Source: Aurantimonas sp965217685 (GTDB taxonomy: Bacteria > Pseudomonadota > Alphaproteobacteria > Rhizobiales > Rhizobiaceae). Taken from it: a stretch of 64,000 bases of DNA. How positions within the stretch are numbered: position 1 is the stretch's first letter; every line of letters starts with the position of its first letter. Made by a program: the position numbers and the translations under genes. The notes beneath the pieces are model-generated. The model worked only from the letters and a program-made list of their open reading frames with translations. It was not told where the DNA came from and ran no database searches. Shown piece after piece: positions 25,146 to 34,359 of the stretch. The stretch covers positions 2,170,001 through 2,234,000 of the forward strand of contig CBDCIZ010000003.1 in the NCBI GenBank assembly GCA_965217685.1, given 5' to 3'.

Positions 25146-26513
25146 ATGCCGATGACACTCCACGCAGGTGAGGCTCTTCTGGACGGAGGCTGGCGGCAAA
25201 ACGTCCGGTTGTTGATCCAGGACGGGGTGATTGCCGAAGTGAAACACGGCGTCGCTCCCGAGGCCGGGGACGAGCGCCATGCGCTGCTCGTCCCGGCGAT
25301 GGCGAACCTTCACAGCCACGCCTTTCAGAGGGGGATGGCGGGGCTCGCCGAGATGCGAGGACCGGGAACCGACAGCTTCTGGAGCTGGCGTGAGACGATG
25401 TACCGGTATGCGCTTGCGATGACGCCCGACGAGGTCGAGGCCATCGCCGCCCAGCTCTATGTCGAGATGCTGGAAGCCGGCTTCTGTCACGTCGGGGAGT
25501 TCCACTATCTCCACCACGACCTGGACGGGCGGCCCTATGCCGATATCGGCGAGATGGCGAAGGCGATCGTCGCGGCGGCCGTGATAAGCGGCATCAGCCT
25601 CACGCTTCTCCCGGTCTTCTATGCCCACTCGACCTTCGGCGGGGCCGCGCCCGGAGATGCCCAGCGGCGTTTCGTCAACGACCTGGACGGCTTCGCCCGA
25701 CTTGTGGAGAGCGCCGGCGACGCCATTCGTGGGCTCGAGAACGGCGTCCTCGGCGTCGCGGCCCATAGCCTGAGGGCCGTCACGCCTGACGAACTCACCA
25801 TCGTCGCAAAGCTTCGGCCGCATGCGCCGATCCACATCCACGCCGCCGAGCAAACCAGGGAAGTCGAGGACTGCCTGGCCTGGTCCGGCAAGCGCCCGGT
25901 CGAATGGCTGCTGGCCGATCAGACCCTCGATGGGCGCTGGTGTCTGATCCATGCGACCCACATGACGCCGGCCGAAGTCACAGGAGTTGCGGCCACGGGC
26001 GCGGTCGTCGGCCTATGCCCGGTCACGGAGGCCAATCTCGGCGACGGCGTCTTCGCCGGCCCGGCTTTTATGAACGCCGGCGGGCGTTTGGGCGTCGGCT
26101 CCGACTCCAACGTGCTGATCGGCGTTGCCGACGAGCTTCGCCAACTGGAATACGCGCAGCGCCTCCACCATCATGCGCGCAACGTCATGGCGAAGCCACA
26201 CCGATCCACTGGCCGGATACTGTTCGAGGCCGGTCTGGCCGGCGGCGCGCAGGCCGTCGGTCAGCCGGGCAAGCCGCACATCGCCAAAGGGGCGCCGGCG
26301 AATCTGGTTTCGCTCGATCCGGGCCACCCGGCCTTGGTCGGCCGCTCCGGCGACAGCGTTCTCGACTCGTGGATATTCGCTGCGTCCAGGCCTGCCGTCG
26401 ACGCCGTCTGGGTTGCCGGGCGAAAGCAGGTCGAGAAAGGTCGTCACCAGCGGCGCGAGGAGATCGGCCGCCGTTTCGCGGCCGCCGTTTTGGCCTTGTC
26501 CGCCCGGCTATGA
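25146..26513 (+). CDS. hutF: Formimidoylglutamate deiminase
   Basis: Fourth step: formiminoglutamate to N-formylglutamate and ammonia. A 455-residue amidohydrolase with NLHSHAFQRGMAG (metal His pair), the GFCHVGEFHYLHH stretch typical of HutF, HIHAAEQTREVEDC, LIHATHM and GVGSDSNVLI. It is divergent from hutI and complements hutG to give the two-enzyme route to glutamate. The start at 25146 follows a GGAGAGG-type ribosome-binding site. Confidence 0.94.
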   Translation: MPMTLHAGEALLDGGWRQNVRLLIQDGVIAEVKHGVAPEAGDERHALLVPAMANLHSHAFQRGMAGLAEMRGPGTDSFWSWRETMYRYALAMTPDEVEAIAAQLYVEMLEAGFCHVGEFHYLHHDLDGRPYADIGEMAKAIVAAAVISGISLTLLPVFYAHSTFGGAAPGDAQRRFVNDLDGFARLVESAGDAIRGLENGVLGVAAHSLRAVTPDELTIVAKLRPHAPIHIHAAEQTREVEDCLAWSGKRPVEWLLADQTLDGRWCLIHATHMTPAEVTGVAATGAVVGLCPVTEANLGDGVFAGPAFMNAGGRLGVGSDSNVLIGVADELRQLEYAQRLHHHARNVMAKPHRSTGRILFEAGLAGGAQAVGQPGKPHIAKGAPANLVSLDPGHPALVGRSGDSVLDSWIFAASRPAVDAVWVAGRKQVEKGRHQRREEIGRRFAAAVLALSARL

Positions 26514-26603
26514 TCGGCCGCGCGGCCATGGCGAGTTTGCACCTGCCGGGTCGCCGATTGTCGGGGTGATTGGTTTTTTTGCTGTTTTTCAACTGCCTAT
26601 TGA

Positions 26604-26643
26604 TTGACAATTTCCAAACAGCGAGTGTGTTATGTATAGTCTT
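26604..26643 (+). promoter_or_regulatory. Candidate promoter with overlapping HutC-like site
   Basis: A consensus -35 TTGACA (26604-26609) is followed after 18 bp by TGTTAT (26628-26633). The HutC-like ATGTATAGTCTT at 26632-26643 overlaps the -10 end, so a bound repressor would block the importer promoter. Sites read by eye. Confidence 0.45.
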
Positions 26644-26708
26644 ATTCAGGCGTGATCTGCGCGATCGACTGACTCGGACTTGGCAATTGAACCAAACGGA
26701 GAGTGGCA

Positions 26709-27539
26709 ATGAACAAACGCTTCTTCATGAAAGCACTGCTGGGCCTGACCGTCGTCTTCACAGCTCCCGCGGCAGCACAGGCCCAGGACGCGCTGGCGCG
26801 GGTACAATCGGCCGGCGTTCTCAAGGTCGGTACCGAAACTGCCTTCGCGCCCTTCGACTTCATCGACGAGACGGGGACCCACGCCGGTCTCAACGTCGAT
26901 CTGTTCGGCGAGATTGGCAAGGAACTCGGCGTCGAGATCGAATGGGTCGAACTGCCGTGGGACGGCGTGCTGCCCGGACTCGAGGCTGGACAGTTCGACA
27001 TGGTCGGCGGTCCCGCGACGATCACCAAGGCGCGTCTCGAGCGCTATCGCTTCCTGCCGCCCGTCGCCGAAGCCACCGTGGCCCTGCTGAAGCGCAAGGG
27101 CGACGAGAGCGTCATGAAGCCGGAGGATATCGCCGGCAAGCTGGTCGGTGGCGGCAAGGCGTCCGCGCAACTCGCCCAGCTCAAGGAATTCGGCGAGGCG
27201 CTGCCGGGCGGGATCGAGGTGCGCGAATATGTCGGCAACAATGAAGCCTATGCCGATCTTGCCGCCGGCCGCATCGTCGCCGTCGGCAACTCGCTCCCCA
27301 ACATCGCCTTTGTCGCGAGTCAGCAGCCCGACACCTTCGAGGTCGTCCTGCCGCCCTTCGGCACGAAGAGCTATTTCGGCTACATCGGCACCAGGAAGCC
27401 AGAGGATCAAAAGCTTCTGGACGCAGTCCGCGATGCGCTGCTCAAGATCAAGGGTGACGGGCGTCTGGCCAAGCTTCAGGAAAAGTGGTTCGGCGCCAGC
27501 TTCGACACACCTGACGAGGTCGCCGAGCCTGCGCTCTGA
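26709..27539 (+). CDS. Amino-acid ABC transporter binding protein (histidine locus)
   Basis: Periplasmic binding protein of 276 residues, solute-binding family 3. Signal peptide with a hydrophobic core LLGLTVVFTAPAAAQA; mature part begins QDALARVQSAGVLKVGTETAFAPF, the standard family opening. The start ATG at 26709 is preferred to the GTG two codons upstream. First of four genes of a polar amino-acid importer placed between hutF and hutC, so histidine or urocanate is the likely ligand (inference). A strong hairpin follows its stop. Confidence 0.92.
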   Translation: MNKRFFMKALLGLTVVFTAPAAAQAQDALARVQSAGVLKVGTETAFAPFDFIDETGTHAGLNVDLFGEIGKELGVEIEWVELPWDGVLPGLEAGQFDMVGGPATITKARLERYRFLPPVAEATVALLKRKGDESVMKPEDIAGKLVGGGKASAQLAQLKEFGEALPGGIEVREYVGNNEAYADLAAGRIVAVGNSLPNIAFVASQQPDTFEVVLPPFGTKSYFGYIGTRKPEDQKLLDAVRDALLKIKGDGRLAKLQEKWFGASFDTPDEVAEPAL

Positions 27540-27553
27540 CCCGATGACCCGGC

Positions 27554-27585
27554 GGACGGCCGTCCCCTGCAAGGGGCGGTCGTCC
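27554..27585 (+). repeat. Intercistronic hairpin after the binding-protein gene
   Basis: GGACGGCCGTCCC pairs with GGGCGGTCGTCC-type sequence over 13 bp with two G-T wobbles and a 6-base loop, between the binding-protein stop and the first permease start. It is followed by a pyrimidine-rich stretch but not a clean T-run. It probably stabilises the binding-protein mRNA or partly terminates transcription. Confidence 0.55.
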
Positions 27586-27621
27586 CTTCCTCTTTGCACA
27601 CGCGCCTGAAAAGGCTGCCAT

Positions 27622-28263
27622 ATGTCACTGCGACTGTTCGAACTGATGCTCTGGGCGGCCGGCAGCACGGTGCTGATCAGCAGCGTGTCGATCGTCATCG
27701 GCCTCGCGATCGGCCTGGTTGTCTGCGCGGCCAAGATTTCCAGCCATCGGTGGCTGTCGATCCCGGGCACGCTCTTTGTCAGTTTCTTCCGCGGCGTTCC
27801 CCTGCTCGTGCAACTCCTTTTGATCTACAATCTCCTTCCCGTGCTCAGCCTTGATGTCCCGAGCATCGTCGCGGCCATCCTGGGTCTTTCGCTCTGCACC
27901 GCGGCCTATCAGGCCGAAAATCTGCGGGGCGGCTTCAACAGCGTACCGAAAGGTCTCCTCGAGGCTGCGGACATGGTCGGCATCGGCCCGCTGAAGCAGC
28001 TGCAGCGCATTCGCGCGCCGATTGCCTTCCGCCTGACGCTGCCGGCGCTCGTCAACGAAGCCATCCTGATCCTCAAGGCGTCGTCGCTGATTTCGGTCGT
28101 CGGCGTGGTCGAACTAACCCGCATGGCTCAGAATCTTGCCGCCAGCACGTTTCAGCCCTTGTTGTTCTATTCCGTCGCGGGCGCGATCTATCTCGCCATC
28201 AACTGGCTGGTCGCCGGCGGCGGCTCTCTGGCCGAACGGATGCTAAGGACCGATCGCGGATGA
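27622..28263 (+). CDS. Amino-acid ABC transporter permease 1
   Basis: Inner-membrane subunit of 213 residues, HisM/HisQ family. The first helix region is VLISSVSIVIGLAIGLVVCAAK, followed by SFFRGVPLLVQLLLIYNLLP, the family pattern FRGTPLLVQ; the ATPase-contact loop is EAADMVGIGPLKQLQRIRAPIAF. It overlaps the next permease gene by 4 bases (ATGA), so the two are translationally coupled and likely form a heterodimer. Confidence 0.9.
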   Translation: MSLRLFELMLWAAGSTVLISSVSIVIGLAIGLVVCAAKISSHRWLSIPGTLFVSFFRGVPLLVQLLLIYNLLPVLSLDVPSIVAAILGLSLCTAAYQAENLRGGFNSVPKGLLEAADMVGIGPLKQLQRIRAPIAFRLTLPALVNEAILILKASSLISVVGVVELTRMAQNLAASTFQPLLFYSVAGAIYLAINWLVAGGGSLAERMLRTDRG

Positions 28264-28928
28264 CCCTCGATGTCGACCTCATCGCCGGGCAGTTGCCCGC
28301 CATCCTGTCGGGGCTCCGGGTCACACTCGGCATCTGGATCGTTTCATTGCTGCTCGCCGCCCTGCTCGGCTTCCTTGTGGCGGCGGCCCGTCGCTATGGT
28401 CCGGCGCCGCTCGATTGGCTGCTGAAGGCCTGCGTCGAGATACTGCGCGGCACCCCGTTTCTCGTGCAGCTGTTTCTGCTTTATTTTGGCGGTCCGTTCA
28501 TCGGCCTGTCCCTCGATCCGATCCCGGCGGGTCTGCTTGGCATGACGGTCTACGGTGCCGCTTATTACAGCGAAATCTTCCGGGCGGGGTTTCAGGCCGT
28601 CCCGAGGGGCCATGTGGAAGCCGCACAGTGCGTCGGCCTCGGCCGGGTCCAGATTCTGCGTCGCATCCTTTTGCCGGAGATGACCATGCTGGTTCTGCCG
28701 CTGTGCGTGAACATGGCGATCGTCCTGCTCAAGGAGACCGCCGTCCTCTCGATCATCACGGTTCCCGAACTCACCCTGGTCATCGGGGTCATAGGGTCGC
28801 AGCAATACGCCTTCGTCGAAGCGATGTTCCTGCTCGCGCTGTTTTACTGGGGGCTCGTCGAACTCTGCGGCTGGCTTGGCCGCTGGTCGGAAGCCAAACT
28901 CTCCAGATTCAGGTTCGCCCATTCATGA
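28260..28928 (+). CDS. Amino-acid ABC transporter permease 2
   Basis: Second membrane subunit, 222 residues, HisM/HisQ family. It shows EILRGTPFLVQLFLLYFGGP, AAYYSEIFRAGFQAVPRGHVEAA and the EAA-type loop CVGLGRVQILRRILLPEM. Start and stop overlap the neighbouring genes by 4 bases each. Partner of the permease directly upstream. Confidence 0.92.
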   Translation: MTLDVDLIAGQLPAILSGLRVTLGIWIVSLLLAALLGFLVAAARRYGPAPLDWLLKACVEILRGTPFLVQLFLLYFGGPFIGLSLDPIPAGLLGMTVYGAAYYSEIFRAGFQAVPRGHVEAAQCVGLGRVQILRRILLPEMTMLVLPLCVNMAIVLLKETAVLSIITVPELTLVIGVIGSQQYAFVEAMFLLALFYWGLVELCGWLGRWSEAKLSRFRFAHS

Positions 28929-29716
28929 CCATGCCGGCCGTCATCGTAAAGAACGTCAGCAAAAGCTTCGGCAAGATCGAGGTACTGCACGACATCGATC
29001 TCAAGATCACCGGCGGCGCGACAACCTGCCTGATCGGGCCATCGGGCTCCGGCAAGAGCACGCTGCTGCGCTGCATCGCCTTTCTGGAGGAAACGACGGC
29101 CGGGACGATCAGCATCCATGGCGAGCCGCTGGGCTTTTCGGAAGACGCCGAAGGCCGGCGCACCCGCCTGCCGGCGCAAAGAACCCGTGCGGTTCGCTCG
29201 CAGATCGGCATGGTCTTTCAGCAATTCAATCTCTGGCCCCACATGACCGCACTCGGCAACGTCCGCGAAGCGCTCGTCACGGTGCAGCGGCTCCCCCGCA
29301 AGGAAGCGGATGCGCACGCCATTGCGCAACTCGAAAGAGTTGGCCTCGGCAATCGTGCGACGCATTATCCCGCCGAATTGTCGGGCGGCCAGCAGCAGCG
29401 CGTCGCAATCGCCAGGGCCTTGGCGCTGCAACCGAATATCCTGCTCTTCGATGAGCCCACCTCTTCGCTCGACCCGGAATTGACCGGCGAAGTCCTGAAT
29501 GTGATGCGCGAACTGGCGGCGGACGGCATGACCATGGTCGTGGTCACGCACGAGATCGGTTTCGCCGCGACGGTCGGCCAGAAGATCGCCTTTCTCGACC
29601 ATGGCCGGCTTCTGTTGAACGGAACGCCCCAGGAAGTATTCGGCGAGCCCCGCCACTCCCGACTGGCGCAGTTCCTCGAGACCTATCTCGACCGCGGCGC
29701 CGCGACGCTCCTGTGA
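28925..29716 (+). CDS. Amino-acid ABC transporter ATP-binding protein
   Basis: ATPase of 263 residues, GlnQ/HisP family. Walker A GPSGSGKST near residue 38, Q-loop MVFQQFNLWPHMTALGN, signature LSGGQQQRVAIARA, Walker B ILLFDEPTSSLDPEL and switch VVTHEIGFA. The start at 28925 overlaps the second permease stop by 4 bases; the longer frame upstream is a shadow of that gene. Completes the importer; the repressor gene hutC follows 67 bp later. Confidence 0.93.
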   Translation: MTMPAVIVKNVSKSFGKIEVLHDIDLKITGGATTCLIGPSGSGKSTLLRCIAFLEETTAGTISIHGEPLGFSEDAEGRRTRLPAQRTRAVRSQIGMVFQQFNLWPHMTALGNVREALVTVQRLPRKEADAHAIAQLERVGLGNRATHYPAELSGGQQQRVAIARALALQPNILLFDEPTSSLDPELTGEVLNVMRELAADGMTMVVVTHEIGFAATVGQKIAFLDHGRLLLNGTPQEVFGEPRHSRLAQFLETYLDRGAATLL

Positions 29717-29783
29717 AGCCGGTCGGCCTTCATGTCCTGCACGGTCGAACTCTGGTGGGAGCGCCGTCGATGAGAACTGCGCC

Positions 29784-30542
29784 ATGCCCATGCCCATGAC
29801 CGCTCCGGCCGCGACGGCGATAAGGCCGCGCGAATCGTTGCATCGGCGTATTCTGACCGACATCGAAACCAAGATCGTCTCCGGGGAGTGGCCGCCCGGC
29901 ACGCAGATTCCATTCGAACAGGATTTGGCAACGCAATACGGCTGTTCGCGGATGACCGTGAACAAGGTGATGACCCAACTCGTCGCCGCCCGTCTCATCG
30001 AGCGGCGGCGGAAAGCCGGCAGCTTCGTCAAGCGGCCGCAATCCTATTCCGCGGTTCTCGAAATCGTCGACATCAAACGCGAAGTCGAGGCGCTCGGGCT
30101 TCCCTATCATTTCGAGATCATCCGCTCCGCCAAGCGACGCAGCACGAAGACGGACGAGGCGCGGCTGGAATTGCCGGCATCGGCCGACATGATCGAGATC
30201 GTCTGCCGCCATTTCGCCGGCCGCCAGCCCTTCTGCATCGAGGAACGCATCATCAACCTCGCGGCCGTGCCGGAAGCCGGGTCCGAGACGTTCGACGCGA
30301 TGCCACCCGGCGCATGGCTGATCGCCCGTGTTCCGTGGACGGCAGCCGAGCACAAGATCAGGGCGATCGGGGCGGGTTCGGAGATATCCGCGGCGCTTCT
30401 GATCCCCGAGGGAACACCGTGCCTGCGGATCGAGCGACGCACGTGGAGTGCCGCCGAGCCGATCACCTTCGTCCGGCTGGTCTATCCGGGCGACGGCCAG
30501 GAAATCGTCGCGCATTTCGCGCCATCGCAGAGCAGGGGATAG
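29784..30542 (+). CDS. hutC: HutC, GntR-family repressor of histidine utilisation
   Basis: Regulator of 252 residues with an N-terminal GntR winged helix (ESLHRRILTDIETKIVSGEWPPG, CSRMTVNKVMTQL) and a C-terminal UTRA ligand domain. The UTRA segment ERIINLAAVPEAG with WLIARVPWTAAEHKIRAIGA is typical of HutC, which binds urocanate and then releases hut promoters. It closes the plus-strand hut group. HutC-like sites at 25087 and 26632 are the likely targets. Confidence 0.9.
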   Translation: MPMPMTAPAATAIRPRESLHRRILTDIETKIVSGEWPPGTQIPFEQDLATQYGCSRMTVNKVMTQLVAARLIERRRKAGSFVKRPQSYSAVLEIVDIKREVEALGLPYHFEIIRSAKRRSTKTDEARLELPASADMIEIVCRHFAGRQPFCIEERIINLAAVPEAGSETFDAMPPGAWLIARVPWTAAEHKIRAIGAGSEISAALLIPEGTPCLRIERRTWSAAEPITFVRLVYPGDGQEIVAHFAPSQSRG

Positions 30543-30582
30543 GGAAAGCGTTTTCATTCTGCACAGAGCACGCCAAACACCT

Positions 30583-31222
30583 CTAGTTCGGCAGCAATCG
30601 GACGACCCCATCGGCGATTCCGGCCAGTTTTTCCCGCGATGCACCGTCACGCGCCAGCACGGACATGCCCTGGATCGTGCAGATCACCGTCGCGGCCAAG
30701 GCGCCCGCGTCAGTTGCTTCGGGCAAAACCCCGTCTGCAATGTCGCGTTCGATTCTCGCGCGCAGGAGGTCCTCGATCGTCATGCGGATCGAGGTGAGCA
30801 AATCGTGGATGTCCGCAACGGCGGCCGACCCGGTCGCGGCCGACGAGGCGAGAAGACAACCGCGTGGACTATCCTCGCCCGTGAAGCGTTCGACGGCCCC
30901 GTTCAGCAGCATTGCCGCCGCCGCCTTCGCGTTCGGCGCATCGCGAATTGCCTTTGCCTCGGCGTCAGGATCGCCGCGATAGAGCGCGACCGCTTCGAGA
31001 AACAGGCGCTTCTTGTCGCCGAACGCTGCTGTAGATGCTGGGTGCCGTCACGCCCATCGCTTGCGTCAGATCGTTGATCGATGTCGTCTCGTATCCTTGC
31101 TTCCAGAACGCCAGCATCGCCTGTTGGAGCACCGCATCGCGGTCGAACGAGAGCGGACGACCGATTTTTCGGAGAGGCCTCGCCTGGCTGTGCCGTGTCG
31201 CTGATTGTTTCATAACGTTCAT
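30583..31222 (-). pseudogene. TetR-family regulator, split by a one-base insertion
   Basis: The N-terminal DNA-binding domain (SFDRDAVLQQAMLAFWKQGYETTSINDLTQAMGVTAPSIYSS) and the C-terminal ligand domain (MLLNGAVERFTGEDSPRGCLLASS...) lie in different frames. An extra C at about 31024 breaks the usual SIYSSFGDKKRLFLEAV; removing it restores one frame of about 210 codons through LYRGDPDAEAKAIRDAPNAKAA. It is divergent from the aldo/keto reductase and presumably regulated it. A sequencing error cannot be excluded. Confidence 0.8.
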
Positions 31223-31291
31223 TCATAAACTCGTTGACCTTGAACGACAAGCAGCGTACGTGTTTCATAACGAACGATAGGAAACTTTCTC

Positions 31292-32347
31292 ATGCCACTC
31301 ACGCATTACCGGACGCTCGGCCGATCGGGCCTCGTCGTCTCTCCGCTGGCGCTCGGAACGATGACCTTCGGGACGGACAAGTGGGGCTCCGACGAGGCGA
31401 CGTCGCGCGCCGTCTTCGACGCCTACCGCAAGGCGGGCGGTAACTTCTTCGACACGGCCGATATCTATTCCGGCGGCAAATCGGAGGAGATGCTCGGCCG
31501 GTTCATCCGCGACACGGGCGCGCGGGACGACGTCGTGCTCGCCACCAAGTTCGGGTTCAACGCGACCGGCAACCCCAATGCGGGCGGCAACGGCGCCAAG
31601 AACGCTCGGCGCGCGCTGGAGGGCTCGCTGCGGCGACTCGGGACCGACTACGTCGATCTCTACTGGATGCATGTCTGGGATGGCGTGACGCCTGTCGAGG
31701 AAATTCTTCAGACTCTCGGCGATCTCGTACGTTCCGGCAAGATTCGATATTTCGGTTTCGCGGACATGCCGGCCTGGGTGGCGATCAAGGCTGCCGCCAT
31801 CGCCGATGTACGAGGATTGCCCGCACCGATCGCGATTCAGATGGAGTATTCGCTCGTCGCGCGCGGCATCGAACGGCAGCTCGTCGCCGGCGCCATGGAT
31901 GGCGGCATGGCGATCCAGCCCTGGAGCCCGCTCGCGGGCGGTTTCCTGTCCGGTAAATACGAGCCGGGCGATACCGACGGCAAAGGTCGTTTGAGCGGCG
32001 ACAATCCGTTCGGCGCGTCCAAATTCACGATGCGCAACTTCGCCATCCTCGAGGCTCTTCGGCGGGCCGCGAAGGCGGCGGGCTGCACGCCCGCACAGGC
32101 TGCCGTTGCCTGGGTGCTTTCACGTCCTGGTGTCACAGCCCCTGTGCTCGGCGCAAGCCATCCCGACCAACTCCACGACACGATCTCGGCGCTCGACATC
32201 GATCTCGGCGCGGATGTCCTTTCGAAGTTGAACGAAGCAAGCGCGCTGGATGCCGAGTTCGGCGATACGGCCATGCTGGCCGGCATCGGGCCGATGATCT
32301 TCGGCGGGAATGCCGTCAAAGGCTGGACGGATGGAGGCAATTCCTGA
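31292..32347 (+). CDS. Aldo/keto reductase
   Basis: NADPH-dependent oxidoreductase of 351 residues, TIM barrel. The catalytic tetrad is visible: Asp and Tyr in FFDTADIYSGGKSEEMLG, Lys in VLATKFGF and His in YWMHVWDG. The C-terminal half carries the cofactor loop region PGVTAPVLGASHPDQL. It starts 69 bp from the broken TetR gene and overlaps the next gene by one base. The size fits the YhdN/Gfo-type group that acts on aldehydes; the substrate is unknown. Confidence 0.9.
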   Translation: MPLTHYRTLGRSGLVVSPLALGTMTFGTDKWGSDEATSRAVFDAYRKAGGNFFDTADIYSGGKSEEMLGRFIRDTGARDDVVLATKFGFNATGNPNAGGNGAKNARRALEGSLRRLGTDYVDLYWMHVWDGVTPVEEILQTLGDLVRSGKIRYFGFADMPAWVAIKAAAIADVRGLPAPIAIQMEYSLVARGIERQLVAGAMDGGMAIQPWSPLAGGFLSGKYEPGDTDGKGRLSGDNPFGASKFTMRNFAILEALRRAAKAAGCTPAQAAVAWVLSRPGVTAPVLGASHPDQLHDTISALDIDLGADVLSKLNEASALDAEFGDTAMLAGIGPMIFGGNAVKGWTDGGNS

Positions 32348-33363
32348 TGGGGACCACAACGATGAAACGATGGATGATGAAGGCCGACGTGACCGAGATC
32401 GAAGGTCTCGTGCTGGAAGACGTCCCGTTCCCGGAGCCCGGTCCCGGCGAGGTTCGCGTAAAAGTCCATGCGGTGTCGTTGAACGCGCGTGATCTGATGG
32501 TGATAGAGCAGGGGTTCATGCGGCTGCCGGACGTCGATCTTGTTCCGGCCTCGGACATGTCCGGGACGATCGACGCGATCGGTGATGGCGTCACCGACTG
32601 GCACGTCGGCGATCACGTCGTGAATCTGCACTTTGCGGGATGGGACGACGGGGCGATGCCGGCCACGGCTGGCGGCGGCCTCGGCAGTCTGAACGAACAG
32701 GGCGTGCTATCGGAGTTCGCAGTTTTGTCCGCCGACCGCATTGCGCGCGCACCGAAGGGCTTCGATCACGCACAGGCATCCTGTCTTCCTTGTGCGGCGG
32801 TGACGGCCTGGAACGCGGTCATGGGCGATCGCGCGGTTCGTCCCGGCGATACGGTTCTCGTCATCGGCACGGGCGGCGTCTCAATGGCGGCCATGATGAT
32901 TGCGAAAGGCGCCGGTGCCGATGTCGCGGCGGTCGTTCGCCATGGCAAACACGTCGCGCGGCTCCGTAAAATGGGTATCGAGACGGTCGTGGATTCCTCG
33001 CAAACGCCTGAATGGGGGCCGGCCGTCATCGAGGCGACGGGAGGCGTGGCGAAGGTCGTGAACACGGTTGGATTTGGCGCGGTGAACGCCTCTCTTGCAG
33101 CATGTGCCTATGACGGTGAAGTCGCTGTCGTCGGCTTGCGTGACCAGGAAGGACCGTCGCTCGATTTCGGTCTGTTCGGCAAGTCGGTTCGCGGCGTCGC
33201 GGTGGGCAGCGGTGCGATGTATCGGGCGCTGAGGGATCAGCTCGAAATCTCAGGTGAGAAACCGGTCATCGACCGGAGCTTTGCCTTTGACGACGCGAAG
33301 GAAGCCTTGCGTGCGCTCAAGGCGCCGGGCGGCTTCGGCAAGATCGTCGTCGATTTCATGTGA
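32347..33363 (+). CDS. Zinc-independent alcohol dehydrogenase / quinone reductase family protein
   Basis: Medium-chain dehydrogenase/reductase of 338 residues. N-terminal GroES-like domain (VPFPEPGPGEVRVKVHAVSLNARDL), Rossmann motif VLVIGTGGVSMAAMMIAKGAGA near residue 175. The catalytic-zinc Cys/His pattern of true alcohol dehydrogenases is not evident, as in quinone reductases. Co-transcribed with the aldo/keto reductase (TGATG overlap). A better ATG may be five codons downstream (MKRWMM). Both probably belong to an aldehyde or quinone detoxification unit. Confidence 0.85.
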   Translation: MGTTTMKRWMMKADVTEIEGLVLEDVPFPEPGPGEVRVKVHAVSLNARDLMVIEQGFMRLPDVDLVPASDMSGTIDAIGDGVTDWHVGDHVVNLHFAGWDDGAMPATAGGGLGSLNEQGVLSEFAVLSADRIARAPKGFDHAQASCLPCAAVTAWNAVMGDRAVRPGDTVLVIGTGGVSMAAMMIAKGAGADVAAVVRHGKHVARLRKMGIETVVDSSQTPEWGPAVIEATGGVAKVVNTVGFGAVNASLAACAYDGEVAVVGLRDQEGPSLDFGLFGKSVRGVAVGSGAMYRALRDQLEISGEKPVIDRSFAFDDAKEALRALKAPGGFGKIVVDFM

Positions 33364-33795
33364 TAAAAACGGCAAGGAGACTGTTCATGGTAACAATGCT
33401 GTAACAATGCCGACCGCGGCCGGCCGTGCTTCCGCACGGGCGAGACCGTAACGACGGGAGAGCATCTCGACGCACTGATGGCCGGCCACATGATCTATCC
33501 GAGGGAGCCGGACGGCGATGGAGAGATTGTCCTCTGGTACGGTGCAGATGGCACTGCGAGGGCGAGGCTGCCCTCGTCTACGGGCGCCCGCCTCCGCGAA
33601 GCGCTTTGCGGTGGCATCGGCGATCCCAGCGACGCACCGGTTACGATTGCCGAATGTCGATCAATTCGCGCCGCCCCAGGATAACGCGACAGAAGCGAGC
33701 CGCTCGCATTCCCTTTGGTTTTTGGTTTGTTCACTTTTCGTATCTCGAATGCCTTTTCAGAACCCGGTGATTCGGGATAGGGAAAGGTTAAGAAC
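33364..33795. other. Gap before ruvC with a possible decayed small gene
   Basis: No intact gene. A frame from about 33430 to 33684 reads GETVTTGEHLDALMAGHMIYPREP then GEIVLWYGADGTARARLP, resembling small secreted domains of the type (ADG/PDGT) found in DUF995-like proteins, but the only ATG is internal (33478) and there is no signal peptide, so it looks truncated. Nothing else was recognised. Confidence 0.3.
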
Positions 33796-34314
33796 ATGTT
33801 GCAGGAGCGGACCATTCGCATCATCGGCATCGATCCGGGTCTGCGCCGCACCGGTTGGGGCATCGTCGAGACGCAAGGCAACGCGCTGCGATTTCTCGCG
33901 AGCGGCACGGTCCTTTCCGACGCCAGGACCGATCTCGCGACGCGGCTGCGGCAACTCCATGACGGGCTCACAACCGTCATCGCGAATTTCTCGCCGGACG
34001 AGGCGGCGGTCGAGCAGACCTTTGTCAACAAGGACGCCGTCGCCACCCTCAAGCTCGGCCAGGCCCGCGGCATCGCCATGCTGGTGCCCTCGCTCGCAGG
34101 TCTGCCGGTGGCCGAATACGCGCCGAACGCCGTCAAGAAGGCGGTGATCGGTGTCGGCCATGGCGACAAGAAGCAGATCCACATGATGGTCAAGGTGCTG
34201 ATGCCGAAGGCGACTTTCGACACCGACGACGCCGCCGATGCGCTGGCCATCGCCATTTGCCACACCCATCACCGCCAGTCCGCGCAGGCGAGGGCGGCGT
34301 TCGCCGGGATTTGA
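33796..34314 (+). CDS. ruvC: Holliday junction endonuclease RuvC
   Basis: Resolves four-way junctions as a dimer with RuvAB. 172 residues with the four acidic catalytic positions: Asp13 in IIGIDPGLRRTGWG, Glu73 in AAVEQTFVNKD, Asp145 and Asp148 in FDTDDAADALAIA. First gene of the ruv cluster, but separated from ruvA by an AbrB/PIN gene pair rather than adjoining it as usual. Confidence 0.96.
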   Translation: MLQERTIRIIGIDPGLRRTGWGIVETQGNALRFLASGTVLSDARTDLATRLRQLHDGLTTVIANFSPDEAAVEQTFVNKDAVATLKLGQARGIAMLVPSLAGLPVAEYAPNAVKKAVIGVGHGDKKQIHMMVKVLMPKATFDTDDAADALAIAICHTHHRQSAQARAAFAGI

Positions 34315-34359
34315 TTCGGGTGCCGCACGTTCTTGACCTGTTCTCACGATGGCCGTAAA

